Shown here: piece after piece, positions 1 to 12,280 of the stretch
Numbering within the stretch: the stretch's first letter is position 1
Layout of the letters: each line of letters starts with the position of its first letter
Origin: Setophaga petechia
Taxonomy: Eukaryota > Chordata > Aves > Passeriformes > Parulidae
Direction of reading: 5' to 3'
DNA length: 64,000 nt
Assembly: GCA_024362935.1 (NCBI GenBank)
Contig: JANCRA010000014.1
Location: 9,875,258-9,939,257 of the forward strand
The notes under the pieces: model-generated
Seen by the model: the letters and a program-made list of their open reading frames with translations, nothing else
What the model was told of the DNA's origin: nothing
The model's database searches: none
Program-made: the position numbers and the translations under genes

Positions 1-504
1 ATTTTGAAATCTTTAAGAGATTTTTAAGGATGTTTCTGCTGCTTCTATTGGGGATAAATACATTTTCTTTTCAGAGTCCCTGTTGAAATCCACTAGAGTT
101 TGGCTCTCTTGAAGTGGTGGCATAGAAGCCCTGTGCAGAAAATGTTGAAATAAATTACAAAATAATTTGGGGACAAGCAAGAAGTTTGGCTTCAGTGTTG
201 CTTCTTCTGGCTGGTGGGGGATTTTCTGTCCAGAAATTCATCCTGACTGGAAGTTGAAGTATGTACATTTATAGTAGTTGTGTTCCACAGCAGGATTATG
301 AAAGGATTTGTGAACATGGGAGAACAAGTTTGGGTCCAGCTTGTTTAAGAGGTCACACATTGTGTTCCTATAGTATAATTCCTATGGTGGACTTCCTATA
401 GTCAATAGTAGGACTGCATTTTGTTCTAAAAGTGTTTTGTTTTGGAAGGGCTGTTTTATACTTGAAAGGAGTGCTTTGGACCTCCTGTAAAATACAAACT
501 AAAA

Positions 505-533
505 TAGAGGAACACAAATTTTGTGTTCCTCTA
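505..533. repeat. 29-bp perfect palindrome
   Basis: Two 14-base arms (505-518 and 520-533) are exact reverse complements around a single central T at 519. The left arm begins TAGAGGAACAC. No second copy was noticed in the window and no flanking target duplication is obvious, so a terminal inverted repeat of a small DNA transposon is possible but unsupported. It could fold into a hairpin, but only with almost no loop. Confidence 0.8.
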
Positions 534-874
534 AATTTGAAGGAAAAAAGAAACCCTTAAGTCCTATGCTCTATTTCTTCTGGGCAGGTATTATAGAACC
601 CCCACTTCCTCCTTTCCTGTTGCTTCTTTACTTGTATTTGATAGTGTTTCATTTTCTTTCTGTTCTATTCTCTTTTCCCTGTACTGATCCCTTCCCCAAA
701 AATTCCAACATTTTTGTTTCTGGTGTTGCTATGAAGATGATGCAGGGCCTGTAATAAGTAATAGAACCAGTCTTGGAAGAGACTGAAGCACCTCTATACT
801 TGACCACTGTGTATAAGAGAGGAGTATTGCAAAAAAATCTAGTAGCTATAGGGATTTTAAGTTAAATTTTAAAG

Positions 875-894
875 GAGTAAAGTCGAGTAAAGTC
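875..894. repeat. 10-bp tandem duplication
   Basis: The decamer GAGTAAAGTC occurs twice head to tail with no mismatch. This is a simple slippage-type duplication in AT-rich spacer. Confidence 0.7.
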
Positions 895-2929
895 AACTGG
901 ATTCATCAGTTTGTATACTTGAGTCACATCAGAGGAATCACTGCATCCTTTGGATAGATACAGGCTATCCAAAGAACATGTGTGGGACTGATCCCTTTAA
1001 ATCTATTGGTTCCTCTCCCAAAAGTTTGACTTTGGACAGCAGTGAGTGAAATATTTTACCCATGGAAGCATTATAGAAGCAATCTCTTAGTTACCAAACC
1101 ACTATCACTTCTCTGAAACTAGAAATCATTAGCAGCATGGTTTATCAGAAGGTCAAACATCTCATGAAGCCTTTATTACTTCCAGTATTTATATGACTAA
1201 ATCAATTTTTATTGTTCCTTGATTTCCTTCCGAAATTTAAGGACTTGGTAATTTACAGGTTCAGCTTAAATAGCCATGATGAGATCACAAATGTATCTGC
1301 AAAGTCACTCATGGAGTGGTTTAGGGTTTTGGCTCTGCTTAAAGGAGTCATCTTTTGTAAGATGTTCATCCACTGGGATATTTTTGCTCTAATGGCAGGT
1401 GAATATCTGATTCAAAGGTATGGGAACAAAGATTTGGGGTTTCTCTTTGAAAGACATCAATGTCTTTTGATCTTCTAGTAAAATTTGAGAATTTTCTGTA
1501 GTCTGTCCTGATATTGTTTCTTCATTAAATGCCTGTTCATGAAGACAAGTGAAGGTCCAAATCCTGTTACTTGCAGCTGATTTTTGGAGAGTTGAGCTGG
1601 GTATTTTCTTAAACTAAAGTTTCCTCCATTCTTAACAATTGGCTCATGGCCTTTGGCCAAGCAGCCAGTGTGTTCTGGAGTTTTCAGTGTGTACAGTGAT
1701 GTTTTTGTTGGCCTCAAGTGTCTTTACTGCTGAAGGGGTTTCTGCAGGGCTGTGCAGAGCTGTTCCAGTGTCTTCAGTGTGAGCTGTGTGTGGTGAAGCT
1801 GAAGCCACACCCTTGGTGCACATTTGGGTCCTGGCAGCCCCTGCAGCCCCTCTGAGCTCCCTCCCAGAGCTGCCTCATCCCTGGTGTGAGAGCACTCACC
1901 TCCAGCTGCAGCCCTGGCTCTTCCTTTTCAGGAGCCTTCAATTTGCAAACTGGCAAACTTTTTGCACAAAATTACATTTTATTTCTCTGATGTTGTACTG
2001 AATATTTCACATCTTCCCCTGAGAGCAATGATTTATTTTTTTTGTTAAAATTATTTAATTTGGAATTGGAATTAGCTGCATTTTGGAGTAGAAAACCCAT
2101 CTATTGTAATGAAGCCTTATCAGAGCAGCAGACTGCTGTCTCCTTGCCTGGGATTCCTTGTTGTTTCCTACTTTTGATCAGGCAGCTCTTAAAGGGGCAC
2201 TGCCAGCAAAAGTCAAACTGGTTTTGAAATTGATAAAAAGTGTGTAGGCAGCAGTAGATTTTACAAAGCTAATTTTAATATAAATCTACTCCTGAGTGTA
2301 ACCTAGTGGTATTAGTCAGCATAGGTCCTGTAAGTTTGATACTGAGCAGTCATTTAGAATATCCTAAAATAAATTGGGTATATTTTTTGTAACTTGTCTC
2401 CAGGTCTTCATCTATTGCAATGCATGTTTAAAATTTTTTTCAAATACTGAAGTTTTAATTGCCTTGAGAACCACAACTAAGCCAGAGACTTATGTAACTG
2501 CATGGCTGCAGGATATAGGTGGTTTTAGGAAACAAATATTCCCATAGTGCCAATCAAATTTATTAATTAAATGCTTGTTTATGTAGTGACGAGCTCAAAT
2601 GTTGTTCTGACTTTGAAAGTTATCATTGCTATCCTTGACTCTTAGCTTTTGGCTGGGACACACCTTGGGTGGGGCATTCATGCACTTGTACTCCAAGATT
2701 TTAAAGAGTTTGGCAAATATCACATTGAATACATGGGGCCACACTGGTTGACCCAGAGTTGTCAAGGAGTAAGGCAGCTCTTGGTGAGTAGCTTGTGTTA
2801 AATCAGGGTATCAGTTACCTAATAATGAACAGACTAATAGCACTTGACTGGTTCTAGGCTTTCCTTTCAGAAAGATTTATTTCAAACAGTTTTCAGATTT
2901 TTTAATCTCTGAAATTCAGAAGTTAAAGT

Positions 2930-2944
2930 AAAAAAAAAAAAAAA
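2930..2944 (+). repeat. A15 homopolymer
   Basis: Fifteen consecutive A residues on the plus strand. The sequence upstream does not look like a retrocopy or a SINE, so I treat it as a simple repeat rather than a retroposon tail. Confidence 0.8.
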
Positions 2945-3079
2945 CACTGCTTAATGTAGTAAAACAGAATCTGTTAAGCAGCAATGACTGTAAAGGTTTG
3001 GGGGCTTTTTTTGGTGCAAATTATGTTAAACAAAACAAGCCATTTTATCCTCCCTACAGCTTTGGTTTAGACTTGCCAG

Positions 3080-3450
3080 AAAGACGTGGTCTGGATTCAG
3101 TTTTGCTCTCCAAAGTAGGAAACTTTTTTCTGTTAAAACTCGTGTTTGCTAACATAAGAAAAGTTATATTAGCTATGCTGTGCGTGCTTGCATGGAGCCA
3201 GAGCAAGTTTTCTGTAGGCTGGGTATAAATAACCCTGCCCGTTTGTACGCCGGGCTAATAGGAAATGACAGCTTGGTTTGAAGTGCCCTCTAGTGACAAA
3301 TGGGGTTTCGGATGAGGCAGTTGAGATAAAACCAGCGAGAGGAAAGCAGGCTTCAGGTCACCTTTTGAGAATGATCATTATTGCCCTAGTTCATTAATTC
3401 CTGCTCTGGCAGCACAGTGAGCAGAAGTAAATCAGGAAGTGGAAATAATT
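3080..3450. promoter_or_regulatory. Candidate conserved non-coding element
   Basis: CpG is nearly absent from the preceding 3 kb, yet about eight CpGs fall between 3084 and 3340, three of them within about a dozen bases near 3240-3252. The stretch is dense in words typical of developmental enhancers: a MEIS/TGIF-type TGACAG (3266-3271), a CTCF-like site (3282-3296), a GATAA (about 3325) and a TTAAT homeodomain half-site near 3393. The plus strand has a 76-codon open frame at 2998-3228 that overlaps only partly and has no recognisable domain. Enhancer identity is inferred from composition and motif density; conservation was not measured. Confidence 0.4.
3282..3296 (-). promoter_or_regulatory. 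CTCF-like binding site
   Basis: Read on the minus strand, the 15 bases TCACTAGAGGGCACT match the consensus CCASYAGRKGGCRSY at 14 of 15 positions; only the first base differs. The high-information core AGRKGGC is intact. It lies inside a CpG-retaining segment, which agrees with constraint. A match this good can still occur by chance, so occupancy is inference. Confidence 0.4.
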
Positions 3451-4489
3451 GCCAGGTATTCTTCCAGGAAAGTTTGTGGATATGAGGAAACATGCTGGAG
3501 ATAAGCTCCTAAAGACAATTGTGCAACCAGAACCAATCAGAGTGTGAACTCTGAGCAGCTACAGGTGCAAAGGTTTCTCATAGCCATGTTCTGACTGTTC
3601 TTGAGGAAGATGTTTTTAAGTAAAAGCTAAAGCTGTCAACTTCAGGAGTTTGTGTTTTCTGAACTTTCTGCTGCAGTTCAGGAAGAGATTACTTTGGTTT
3701 GCAGGTGAAATTTGCCATCAGGCTGGGCAGGGTGAAGTGCTGTGGCACTGCAGTGGGCCCGGGGAGGCTCCCAAGCCCCTGCAAAGCCTCCTGGTGAGGA
3801 CAGTGAGCCTAAAGCCTGAGCACATTGCCCTCGGGTGCCACGTCTGGAAAGCCAGCGCTGAACTGCCACAGGGTGGACCTCACCACCTGTGCAGAATTAA
3901 GAGAAGTGTGATTTCAGGTCTGTTTAATGAGTGTGCTTTGTGTGAGAGATGACACCAGTGGGTTAAACAGTCTGGAGTGGGGAGAGACAAGCTCACTGTG
4001 CAGGATGGGGCCATATCTGAGCTCGAGGTTCATCCCCTTCTCATTCCTGCTCCTTTTCAATTCCCTTGTTCTCAGGGGCAGCTTTAATGTGGTTACTCAT
4101 GGAAGTCCTGTGCTTCCAGCCAATGCATGCATAGGGAAAGCATATATGGCAGTGTCAGAAAACAGTAAAATGGAATGTATCCTCACCTTGCATTACAGGG
4201 ATGCTGAACGTCCCCTTTTTCCTCTTGTAATAACTGTCAGTGCAGTAAAATGCTTGCTGAAATACTTTGCAAAGCAAATACACAGTTCACATGCATTATT
4301 TTATCATTCATATTATTATTGTGAATGACACTGAAGGAATATTAGTATTTAATGTATTTTAATGATGGATTTTTCAAAATAACTCGGTATTGGAAGTATA
4401 AAACTGCATGGTTATATAATATTTTTCATGTTTATCAGCTAGAATGAGAACCAAGAATCCTTGGAACAGATTTTTCCAGGCTAGCAGAC
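3451..4489. other. Non-coding spacer with GC-richer patch
   Basis: A GC-richer patch at about 3700-3900 carries overlapping open frames on both strands (100 codons plus at 3650-3952, 63 codons minus at 3678-3869). Plus-strand frames of 100 and 133 codons run on to 4328. None has a recognisable motif or domain. The remainder is AT-rich with nothing I can name. Confidence 0.55.
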
Positions 4490-4880
4490 ATTAAGCAATG
4501 GAGTCCCCAGCCCTTATTTTTATTCCATTGCACCATCTAGTGGGCACAAGCACCCAGATCCTGGAATCCGCTGTCAGAGCCACATCTCTTCACTAGCGAG
4601 TGCATCCAGCAGAGCTCCTCTCGGGTGCCAGTGCCTGGAGGCATTTAGAGAGGCGAGCAGAAGTTTAAATATTGTCTTTTCCACGAGATATTGGCTGTCA
4701 GGACATGGTCTGAGGCAGCAAGCAGCTCCATCCCACGGTGTGTTCACCAGTGTCCCTCTGAACGGGGTTCTGCAGGAGCTGGAACAGTTGACAAACATTT
4801 TCATTATGAGGAGAGGGGATTCCCGATGCCTCATGATAAATCAGAGAACTGTTGCTGAAGTGTAGGCACGTAAAAATGAA
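4490..4880. promoter_or_regulatory. Candidate conserved non-coding element
   Basis: About nine CpGs are spread over 4567-4868 in a region whose flanks have almost none. GC content is moderate, so this is not a classical CpG island. The word CTAGTGGGCAC near 4537-4547 resembles the right half of a CTCF site, but several consensus positions are wrong. Minus-strand frames (86 codons at 4574-4834, 64 codons at 4698-4892) show no domain. Retained CpGs may mean constraint or simply a young GC-richer patch, so confidence is low. Confidence 0.3.
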
Positions 4881-7800
4881 GTTAGGAATCACCTATGGCT
4901 TTTGTAAGAAAAAGATGTTTCTTGTGCTTGCTCACCTAAAAAAAGATGTAAAATCCTGATGAAAATATGTCAGTTAATAGCTTTCACCTAAATTAGTTTA
5001 GGAAATAGAGATAATGGGAGAACAACAGGCTAGGAAAACATGTTTTCTACATTTAATGAGGGTCCATTGTTTCATGCTGTGACTTGCTATAAAAAATTAA
5101 ATGCTTTCCATCTAGTGATCCTCAAATGCTTGACAAATGCAGTGACCACACTCTTTGTAATTATGCTGCATTCTCTTATCTGCAATCTTTATATCTTTCC
5201 CTTCTTTTCTGTAGAAGAAAACATTGAAAATTCAATGTATATTTTAATTAAGAAATAAACAACAGAAGTCACTGGTATGGGATTGTCTGAGTAAGTTACT
5301 ACCTTGAGTTCAGTTTGCAGGAAGCCCAAGTACTCTGTATGTTGCTATGATAGCAAGTAATGTCAGGTATTTTTAATAGCACAGTGTAGAATATCCCAGA
5401 GCCAGTCTGGGTTACAATTCTATGGTTATGGTGAAAACTGGATCATGTAAAGGGACTTTTACCTCTTAGAGAAAACCAGAGGCCATACTTAAGTCAGTGT
5501 GCAAATTTTTCTGTCCTTCTTTCATATGCTCTGCACTATTCTTTTCAGCATTTTCCTTTGAAGGATGGTTTTTAAGGAAATGTATTTATTTCAAAGGTGT
5601 TTCCAGGTAAAGTAGACCATTTGGCTATTTGTGACATCTGAGAAATCAGTCAGGATCATTTCCTGTTCCTCCCTCAGGTTGAAGGCTCTTTCAATCAGTA
5701 ATAGCTATACTAGCATAGCTGGTGTCTTGCAAAAAGAGAGGAAAAATACATTCTAAGATGCTCTTTATTTTGAGAACAAGTTTCAGTCATGGTTTTTTTC
5801 CCAGGCCATGGAGGTACTGGGGTACCCAGGAGCAGCTGCACAAGGTGGCCAAAAGGAATGTCCTTGGCTGTGTTCTGTTGAAGAATTTTTTGGTTTCTCC
5901 TCTTTTGGTTTGCCTTGCTAGCAGTGGGATTTGTCCCAAATCTATAAAGATCAGGAGACCATTTTCAAATTGCAGTGTTCCAAAAGGGCCACATCTGTTT
6001 GCTTTGTTAGCATTTCAGTGGTAGCTTTGGTAGGGTGCTTGGCTCTTAGTTTCTCTGGTGGTTCCAAGTCTTTTGAAGCTGCCTAAGCATCACCACATAC
6101 AGAGTGCTGTCTGGGGAGCAGAGAAGGAGCAATACCTGTGTGCTTTGTTGTGTAGAACCAACACTGCATTTTACATCTGCAGGTTACATGACTGTCCCAG
6201 CTTTGTGTGACTCTGGGCTGAGCTCCTCTCTCAAAGGGTCTGCCCTGGATGTCTAGATTCATTTTAGCGTGAAATGTCAGGATGTCAAGCCCATATTGAA
6301 TGCATTGGAGCCAAAGGAAAACATTTCTGCAAGGCCCTGTGATGCACAAGCAGAGCCCCACACATGGTTCTGCTCCAGAGCTGAGCAGCCTCACATGTGG
6401 TGCCCCACAAGCAGATCCTGGTGTGGGGGTGGATGTGGCTCTGCACGAGCTCATGGAGCTCTACCAGGTAGTGATGGTGGCACACAATCCTGCTTTTATC
6501 TTCTGCCTTGTGGAAACCATGGCTCTGGATAAAATGCTCCCTCCCCTTGCATTTTTTTCTCTGGTTATGGAGTTTTTCAGTCTAGCCCCTTAAATGTGGT
6601 GGTGGAAAAACAATCTGAGCAACTTGTAACTGTCCTGTCCCTGCTGAGAAACCTCTTGTGTGAGGACTCCTCAGTCCCAGTGCTGGGCCATGACTGGTAC
6701 TGGAAAGGGTGTTTGCCACTGGGTTTCTGTGGGGTCTACTGGTGTGAGTGTCTTGTTGTACTGGGAACCTTCATAATGTGTTTAAAGCTTCTCTTGCTCA
6801 GGAAATAGTCACAGGCACAAAAGCTGCAAGTGTGGAGCAGAAATGAGTGATTCTAAAAGGCAACAAGAGTAGGACTTGCCACAGCTGCTCAGTACTACTC
6901 TGGTACAGTCAGGCTTTAAAATTTTTTAAATCTCCTCCACTGTTTTGAATTGCATCTGTGGCTTAGCAAGGACTCCCACTTTGTGTTGTGCTCAATTTTT
7001 CCCAATCCTTTTCTAAATGATGCCTTTTCCTTTTCTTATTTCTGGGTGAATATCACCACAGCTCCTCCTCAGGGTTTGCTGTTCTTGGCACTGTTTGTTA
7101 ATCGTGCTTCTGCCTAATACTGCCCTGTGGGGCTCTGGCTTCAGTTTTGCCTACACCCCTGTGAGCAAGAAGAAACCTTAAGTTTTGCCATTGCCCAGGC
7201 ATGTGCATGGCAAGCAGCCTATCTGGAAAACATGAAATGGGATTAGCTCAAGCAAGTGGGTCTTGGTAGGAAGAAAGCACTGTGAGTTAGGCTGGAGGTG
7301 GGGAGCTGGCTGTGTGTGAGCCACCTTGAGAAGGCACTGGCTGGTGCTTTAGCATTAGTCCATCCATATATACACAGAGAGATTTAAAAAAATTATAGGA
7401 ATTTTGGCATTGTAGAACTTATGACAGTCTGCTGAAAGTAAATATACAAGAAAAAGTAGCTGTGAGAATGGAACATGGCTGGCTGCAGGAGATAAGTAGT
7501 GGCTGGAGAAGTCTTATCAGAAATCCTCTAGCAAATGCAGCCAAACACCCATAGGGCTGGGAGAAGTCTCTATCAATCAAACCAACCCAAGAAAATTGTG
7601 CAGTGAAGCCAATGCTCAGGTTTGCCAGATTTCAGCCTCCTCTCTGGCTGTGTATTGTACACAACTGCATACAGCAGTCTGAGCAAAGCAATTCGTGCAG
7701 GGAAGGGAGGGAGAGATGCTGGGTTATTCTAAGAACCACTCATCCACAAAAAGCCCCCAGGCCCTTGTAAATCTGCCTGGCTCCATATGCAGACCTGTGC

Positions 7801-10800
7801 CCAGCTGGAATTTTTCTTCACTGCCACTGGGAGCCAGCACTACTGGAAAAGTTACTTCTAGAAATGGTGAAGTAAAAGACCTGGCTGGATTTTGTGCTTG
7901 AGTTTTGGTCCAGCAAAGGTTTTCAGGACAGCTGGGGCAGTCTCCAAATGAGAGAAGTTTTGAGTTGATCCTCAAGTGGGAAGGCTGGGTTGGTGAGATT
8001 TGAAGTTAAACTTTGGGACTTAAATACTGTGGAGACCTGTTGGGTGTGAAATAGGGAAATTCTCAGTGATGGGTTTTAGTTATATGATGCTTTCAGCTTT
8101 GCCTCTCCATTTTGTCTGGCAAAGCTGCTTTTCTGCAAAGAGCTGGTTTAAAATGGTGTTATAGGGACCTCTGTCCAGTGCCTTCTGCCCCCTTAGCCTT
8201 TAGTGAAATGCTTGGAGTTTTGAAAATAAGCTTAAAGTGGTTGAGTTTATTGATGCCCATTGTTATACTGCTTACATATTTCCTCCCACATCATTAGAAT
8301 TTGTGAATTTAGAATCTGGACCCTGAAATGAGCTCTTGTCTACATTAAGAGCCACAGAGTGTGTAGTAACTAATGCGATGATTGGTGAGTTCTGCTCTGT
8401 ATTTTAACTTGCATTTGAATAATCTTATGACTTTTTCTTGGCATCTACTGATAAATATATCCAAAAGGCAAAGGAGGCTGACAGAACATAAGGAAGTTTA
8501 ACATACAACACATTGCACCTCTTTGTTGACTGCTCCATCATTCTTCACTCCTTTGTTTTCTTGAGAGGAGACAGTGTATTATCACTTCAGACAGATATTT
8601 GCAGATGTTACTGAATCAAAATTAGAAGCAAAATCTTTCTGGTTTATATCTAGTGGGAATTCTTTCCTGCAGTCAAAAACACTGCATGTTTCAAGTTCTC
8701 CAAACAAAGCCTGGAAAACTATGTAACCTGTATTAATCTGTCCATTTCCTTTGCCTCATTATTCTTGTCCCTTACCCTTATTTTTGAGGTGCATCTGTCA
8801 TTACAATACTCCATGCTTCCCTTCAGAGGAGCACTCTTAAAATCCCCAGTGGTTTGAACTATGGGAAATCAGCCCAGTAGAGGAACAGTCCTATCAAAAT
8901 TGCTCTCAGGACACCAGATATATCATGGGTGTAACAAATCCCAACTGGCTTCATTAAAGCTATTTTAGAGAAAATAAACTGGTTTAATAGATGGCAAGTT
9001 TCTCTCTGTTCCTACTATCACCATGCATTTTTAAATGTAGAATGTGGCTCCAGTGTGGAAACCCATTAAAGAGATATAATATTTCATTCAGGTAAGTATT
9101 GCCTTTCTGCTTAAAGGGAAAACACCATTGTGAGCTTAGTGAAGAATTTAATTTGATGTATATCTGCAGGAAGTAAGCCTTACATCAAAAAGTAAGAACC
9201 AGCAGCTGGGTTCAATATGGGATTTGACACTGTTTTCTATAAGCTCTTTACCAAATGTGTGCAGGTTTTGAAATAGCCACATGCCCACCTTATTATGATC
9301 CTTTCCTGGAAAGAGAAATACCTTTAATCTTAAATATGACATTCACATGCTTATTTTTTAAAGAATTGATTTAATATGAAGGATTTTATTTCCTGTTTTT
9401 ATTAAGATCCAGGTTTCTTGTCAAAGTACTGCCGTAAGTAACAAGCTATTGCACATCCTGTTCTTCATTAAAACAGGCAGGATATCAAAGTAAAAAACAT
9501 AAGAAACATAAATGTAGAGGAATTTTAGGATTGAACTGTAATCTATACCATGCAAGTGACTTAATAAGGATCTCAAATGATAAAGGAATTCAAGTCTGGG
9601 CAACATAACCAGAGCAACTTTCCCCTGATAACTTATGGACTAAACTACTATTTTTTTCCTGTACTTTTGAAAAACATCATGTTCTTGAATTAATATTTAG
9701 GTTAACTCAGAAGAGGTACACAATCATTAATTCTTGCTACTGCTGTTACTCTCCTTAAGTTCTTATTTTTCATTATAAGTTTTTTCCAGTCACTATAGAT
9801 AAATGCAAATCTTTTCATGATTGCTTAAAAAATTAATTCAGACACTCAAATACTATTTATGGTAATTTTCAGCAAATATATTTTTTGTTCAATTGGCTGT
9901 TGTGAGTTTCTGTGTAAAATGAAGTCCAGGAACTGGTACACACTTATTTGGTCAGGACAGGCAATATTACACAAATGTAATTTCACTTGACCAATTGCAC
10001 TTAAGTAACAAACTCCTGAGTGTGATTAAGGTGGAGGTGAAATATGAAATATCCTTAGGGGAACAGAGAATGTGGGTCTGTCTGCAGATAAGGATACATC
10101 AGGTTTAATCTAGACATCATGGCTAACCAGAGCAATGCAGGAATAGCAGGACAGGCTTCCACATAAACCAGTGACTAGAGGATATCTCCAGCAATTCTGG
10201 TGGGCTGGAATGAGATTATTTTGACTGCCCTGTCACAAGTACTGTTACTTATTTTGGCTGGCTGGAGCTGGTGTGCTGTATCTAGCAGAGCTGCATGTTG
10301 ATCTGGAAGTGTGACACAGAATAGAAGCAAGAACTGAATTTGTTCATGTAAATATTCTTTGCCGTATTACTTAGCAACAGAGTCAAGATAAATTTTATCA
10401 AATTTAATAGCAAAAAAAAACAGAGGTAAAACACATTGTTATTGTATTGGCATTATTAAAAAAATTAGATGTAAGGGGGAAATGGCCCAAATCAAACAGG
10501 AGTAAGTAGTATTTTTGGATCCCCAAATCTAGGAAATGTAGGAAATTTCCTTCTGGCATAGGTAAATGATGAACCCTGGGAGACCTTATTGTATCATGTA
10601 GCTGAAACTTATTGTTGCTTGTCAACCACCCGTGCATCGGGGCAACCAGCACTATACACAGGCAATTATTCATGAGGTCAGTTTTTATGTAAAAAACACA
10701 CAGAATGCAAAGAGCATGAGGACAGACCAGAGAGGAGGTAAATCTACAATTGGGCAGGTCTTGACTTTATTCTGTAGTGTATAAAATAAGCCACTACTCG

Positions 10801-12099
10801 TCTCTACTGAGATGAATGTGAGCAGTTGTACTGGAGTTGTGTGTAAAGTATGCATGTACATCTAACACTCCCTGAGAGACACAGGCTAGCAAGGACTTAA
10901 TCCTCTCTAATCCCTGATTGAAAAATTACACAGATAGCACAAACTTTGAAGAAAGAATACATTAAAAGAAGCCTTGGAGGGGGGAAAAAAAACAAATCCC
11001 AAGCTTGAAAATGTACAATGGCAATGGGATATCTTCAGCAAATGTTCCCAGCAATGCCCATGTCTGTTTTGTTTCATTTGCCCTTCCTTCCAAGAGCTGT
11101 TTCTCCCAAAATGCAATGAGTTGACCCTAAAATGTGAAGTAACACAACCTTGTGGGCAAAGGGGGAGTGACCAAAGCACAGCTGCCCAAAGGAACATGGG
11201 CAGAGCAGGAAGGTGCAATGAGCTTGACATTTATCCATTCCAAGGGTCCTGGGAGTGCTCAGGCTCTCACACAAAGTGTTTTTCAGGACCTGGCCTAGGC
11301 TCTGCTGCAGGTAATGCCATGAGCTGCCTCTGGCTCCATTATCTTAACCACTTGCAGATGCTCGTACACAGTGGAAATTCACCAAACAGGAGAGGTACTA
11401 AAGGAGAAGTTGTCTTTGTCCACTGCCCTAATCATCTGATACAGATCAAAAAGTTATATTACTGTCTGTAGGAAGGGCCTCTTATCTGCACATGCAATTG
11501 GCTTTTGATGAGAGGGTGGCTGGGCTATTAACTGAACTGAAAAATGTAGCAGAGCTCCTCTACACAGGTCAAATACAAATGCTACCCTCTGATACATGCT
11601 CCTGTTGCAAGGACTAAGGAATACGTGGATTAAAGTGAAATGAGCAGATGCTAAAGGAAATGTCAAGGATTGGATTCACAGATTTTATGGATATTGCAGG
11701 ATTTCTTCAAAAAGTGCAAAATGTAGCCCTGAGAATATAGAATTCTGATCTATTTCTACTACCCACATGGGAATATAAAACACCTTTGAATTGTTTTTCT
11801 TAGATAATTTTGCCCATCTGCAGTTTTTTTTTGTACACTAATAATGCTGTACAGCTTTCATAAACCCCTAAAATAGGTCAGATTTTGCAACCAGAAGATT
11901 CTCACCAGTGTTCTGCTTACAGTCTTGTAGCAGCAAATGTAGACAATGTATAAAAACATGGCACATGTGTAAATTTGCCATCTCATTGCTTTTGCTGCTC
12001 TGGCTCTATTGTCAGTAATAATACCACAGCAAGGATGGTTGGAGGGAAGCCAAACGTTTATTTGGTCTTTAGGCTTTGATAGTATGTTGGCAGCTGTGT
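4881..12099. other. Non-coding spacer, about 7 kb
   Basis: AT-rich, CpG-poor DNA with a GC-richer patch at about 6080-6560 where frames of 66-123 codons are open on both strands at once, typical of stop-poor GC-rich DNA rather than a gene. The 165-codon plus-strand frame at 10974-11471 is the longest here; it begins in an A-rich tract, is rich in Cys and Gly, and shows no domain or convincing splice context. No RNA gene, CR1 fragment or long repeat was recognised. Confidence 0.55.
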
Positions 12100-12270
12100 G
12101 ATCTTTGTTAAATTCAGAAATGCAAAGTGTAGCTTGTTTGCAGGAATCAGATGAGGCTGCTGAGACAGATGCTTTTTGGAGCCATACCCGGCGAGCTGTG
12201 ACACACATGGAAATGGGGCTGCTCGACCACTTGCCCCTGAATATTGAGATTTCCTTGGTCTCTGGAGCCA
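12100..12270. promoter_or_regulatory. Possible conserved non-coding element
   Basis: A short segment with three CpGs clustered at 12188-12226 inside CpG-poor DNA and ordinary enhancer-like words. A minus-strand 137-codon frame (11858-12271) covers it; its sequence is not recognisable as a protein family and the frame extends into AT-rich DNA of ordinary character. This is weak evidence. Confidence 0.2.
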
Positions 12271-12280
12271 TTTAATTAAG

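Larger units (their letters stand above)
1..3079. other. Non-coding spacer
   Basis: No gene is seen. The DNA is AT-rich and CpG-poor, with a GC-richer, CTG/CAG-rich patch at about 1740-1960 whose open frames on both strands (60 and 71 codons) have no recognisable protein character. A 29-bp palindrome (505-533), a 10-bp tandem duplication (875-894) and an A15 tract (2930-2944) are the only structured elements noticed. Stop codons interrupt all frames at ordinary intervals. Confidence 0.6.

Noticed and set aside
5411..5431. ATTCTATGG word like a CR1 terminal unit
   Set aside because: The preceding bases lack the CR1 GGTCTTTTCCAAC-type sequence.
10974..11471. 165-codon plus-strand open frame
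   Set aside because: No domain, signal or coherent composition; opposed minus-strand frames are open over the same bases.
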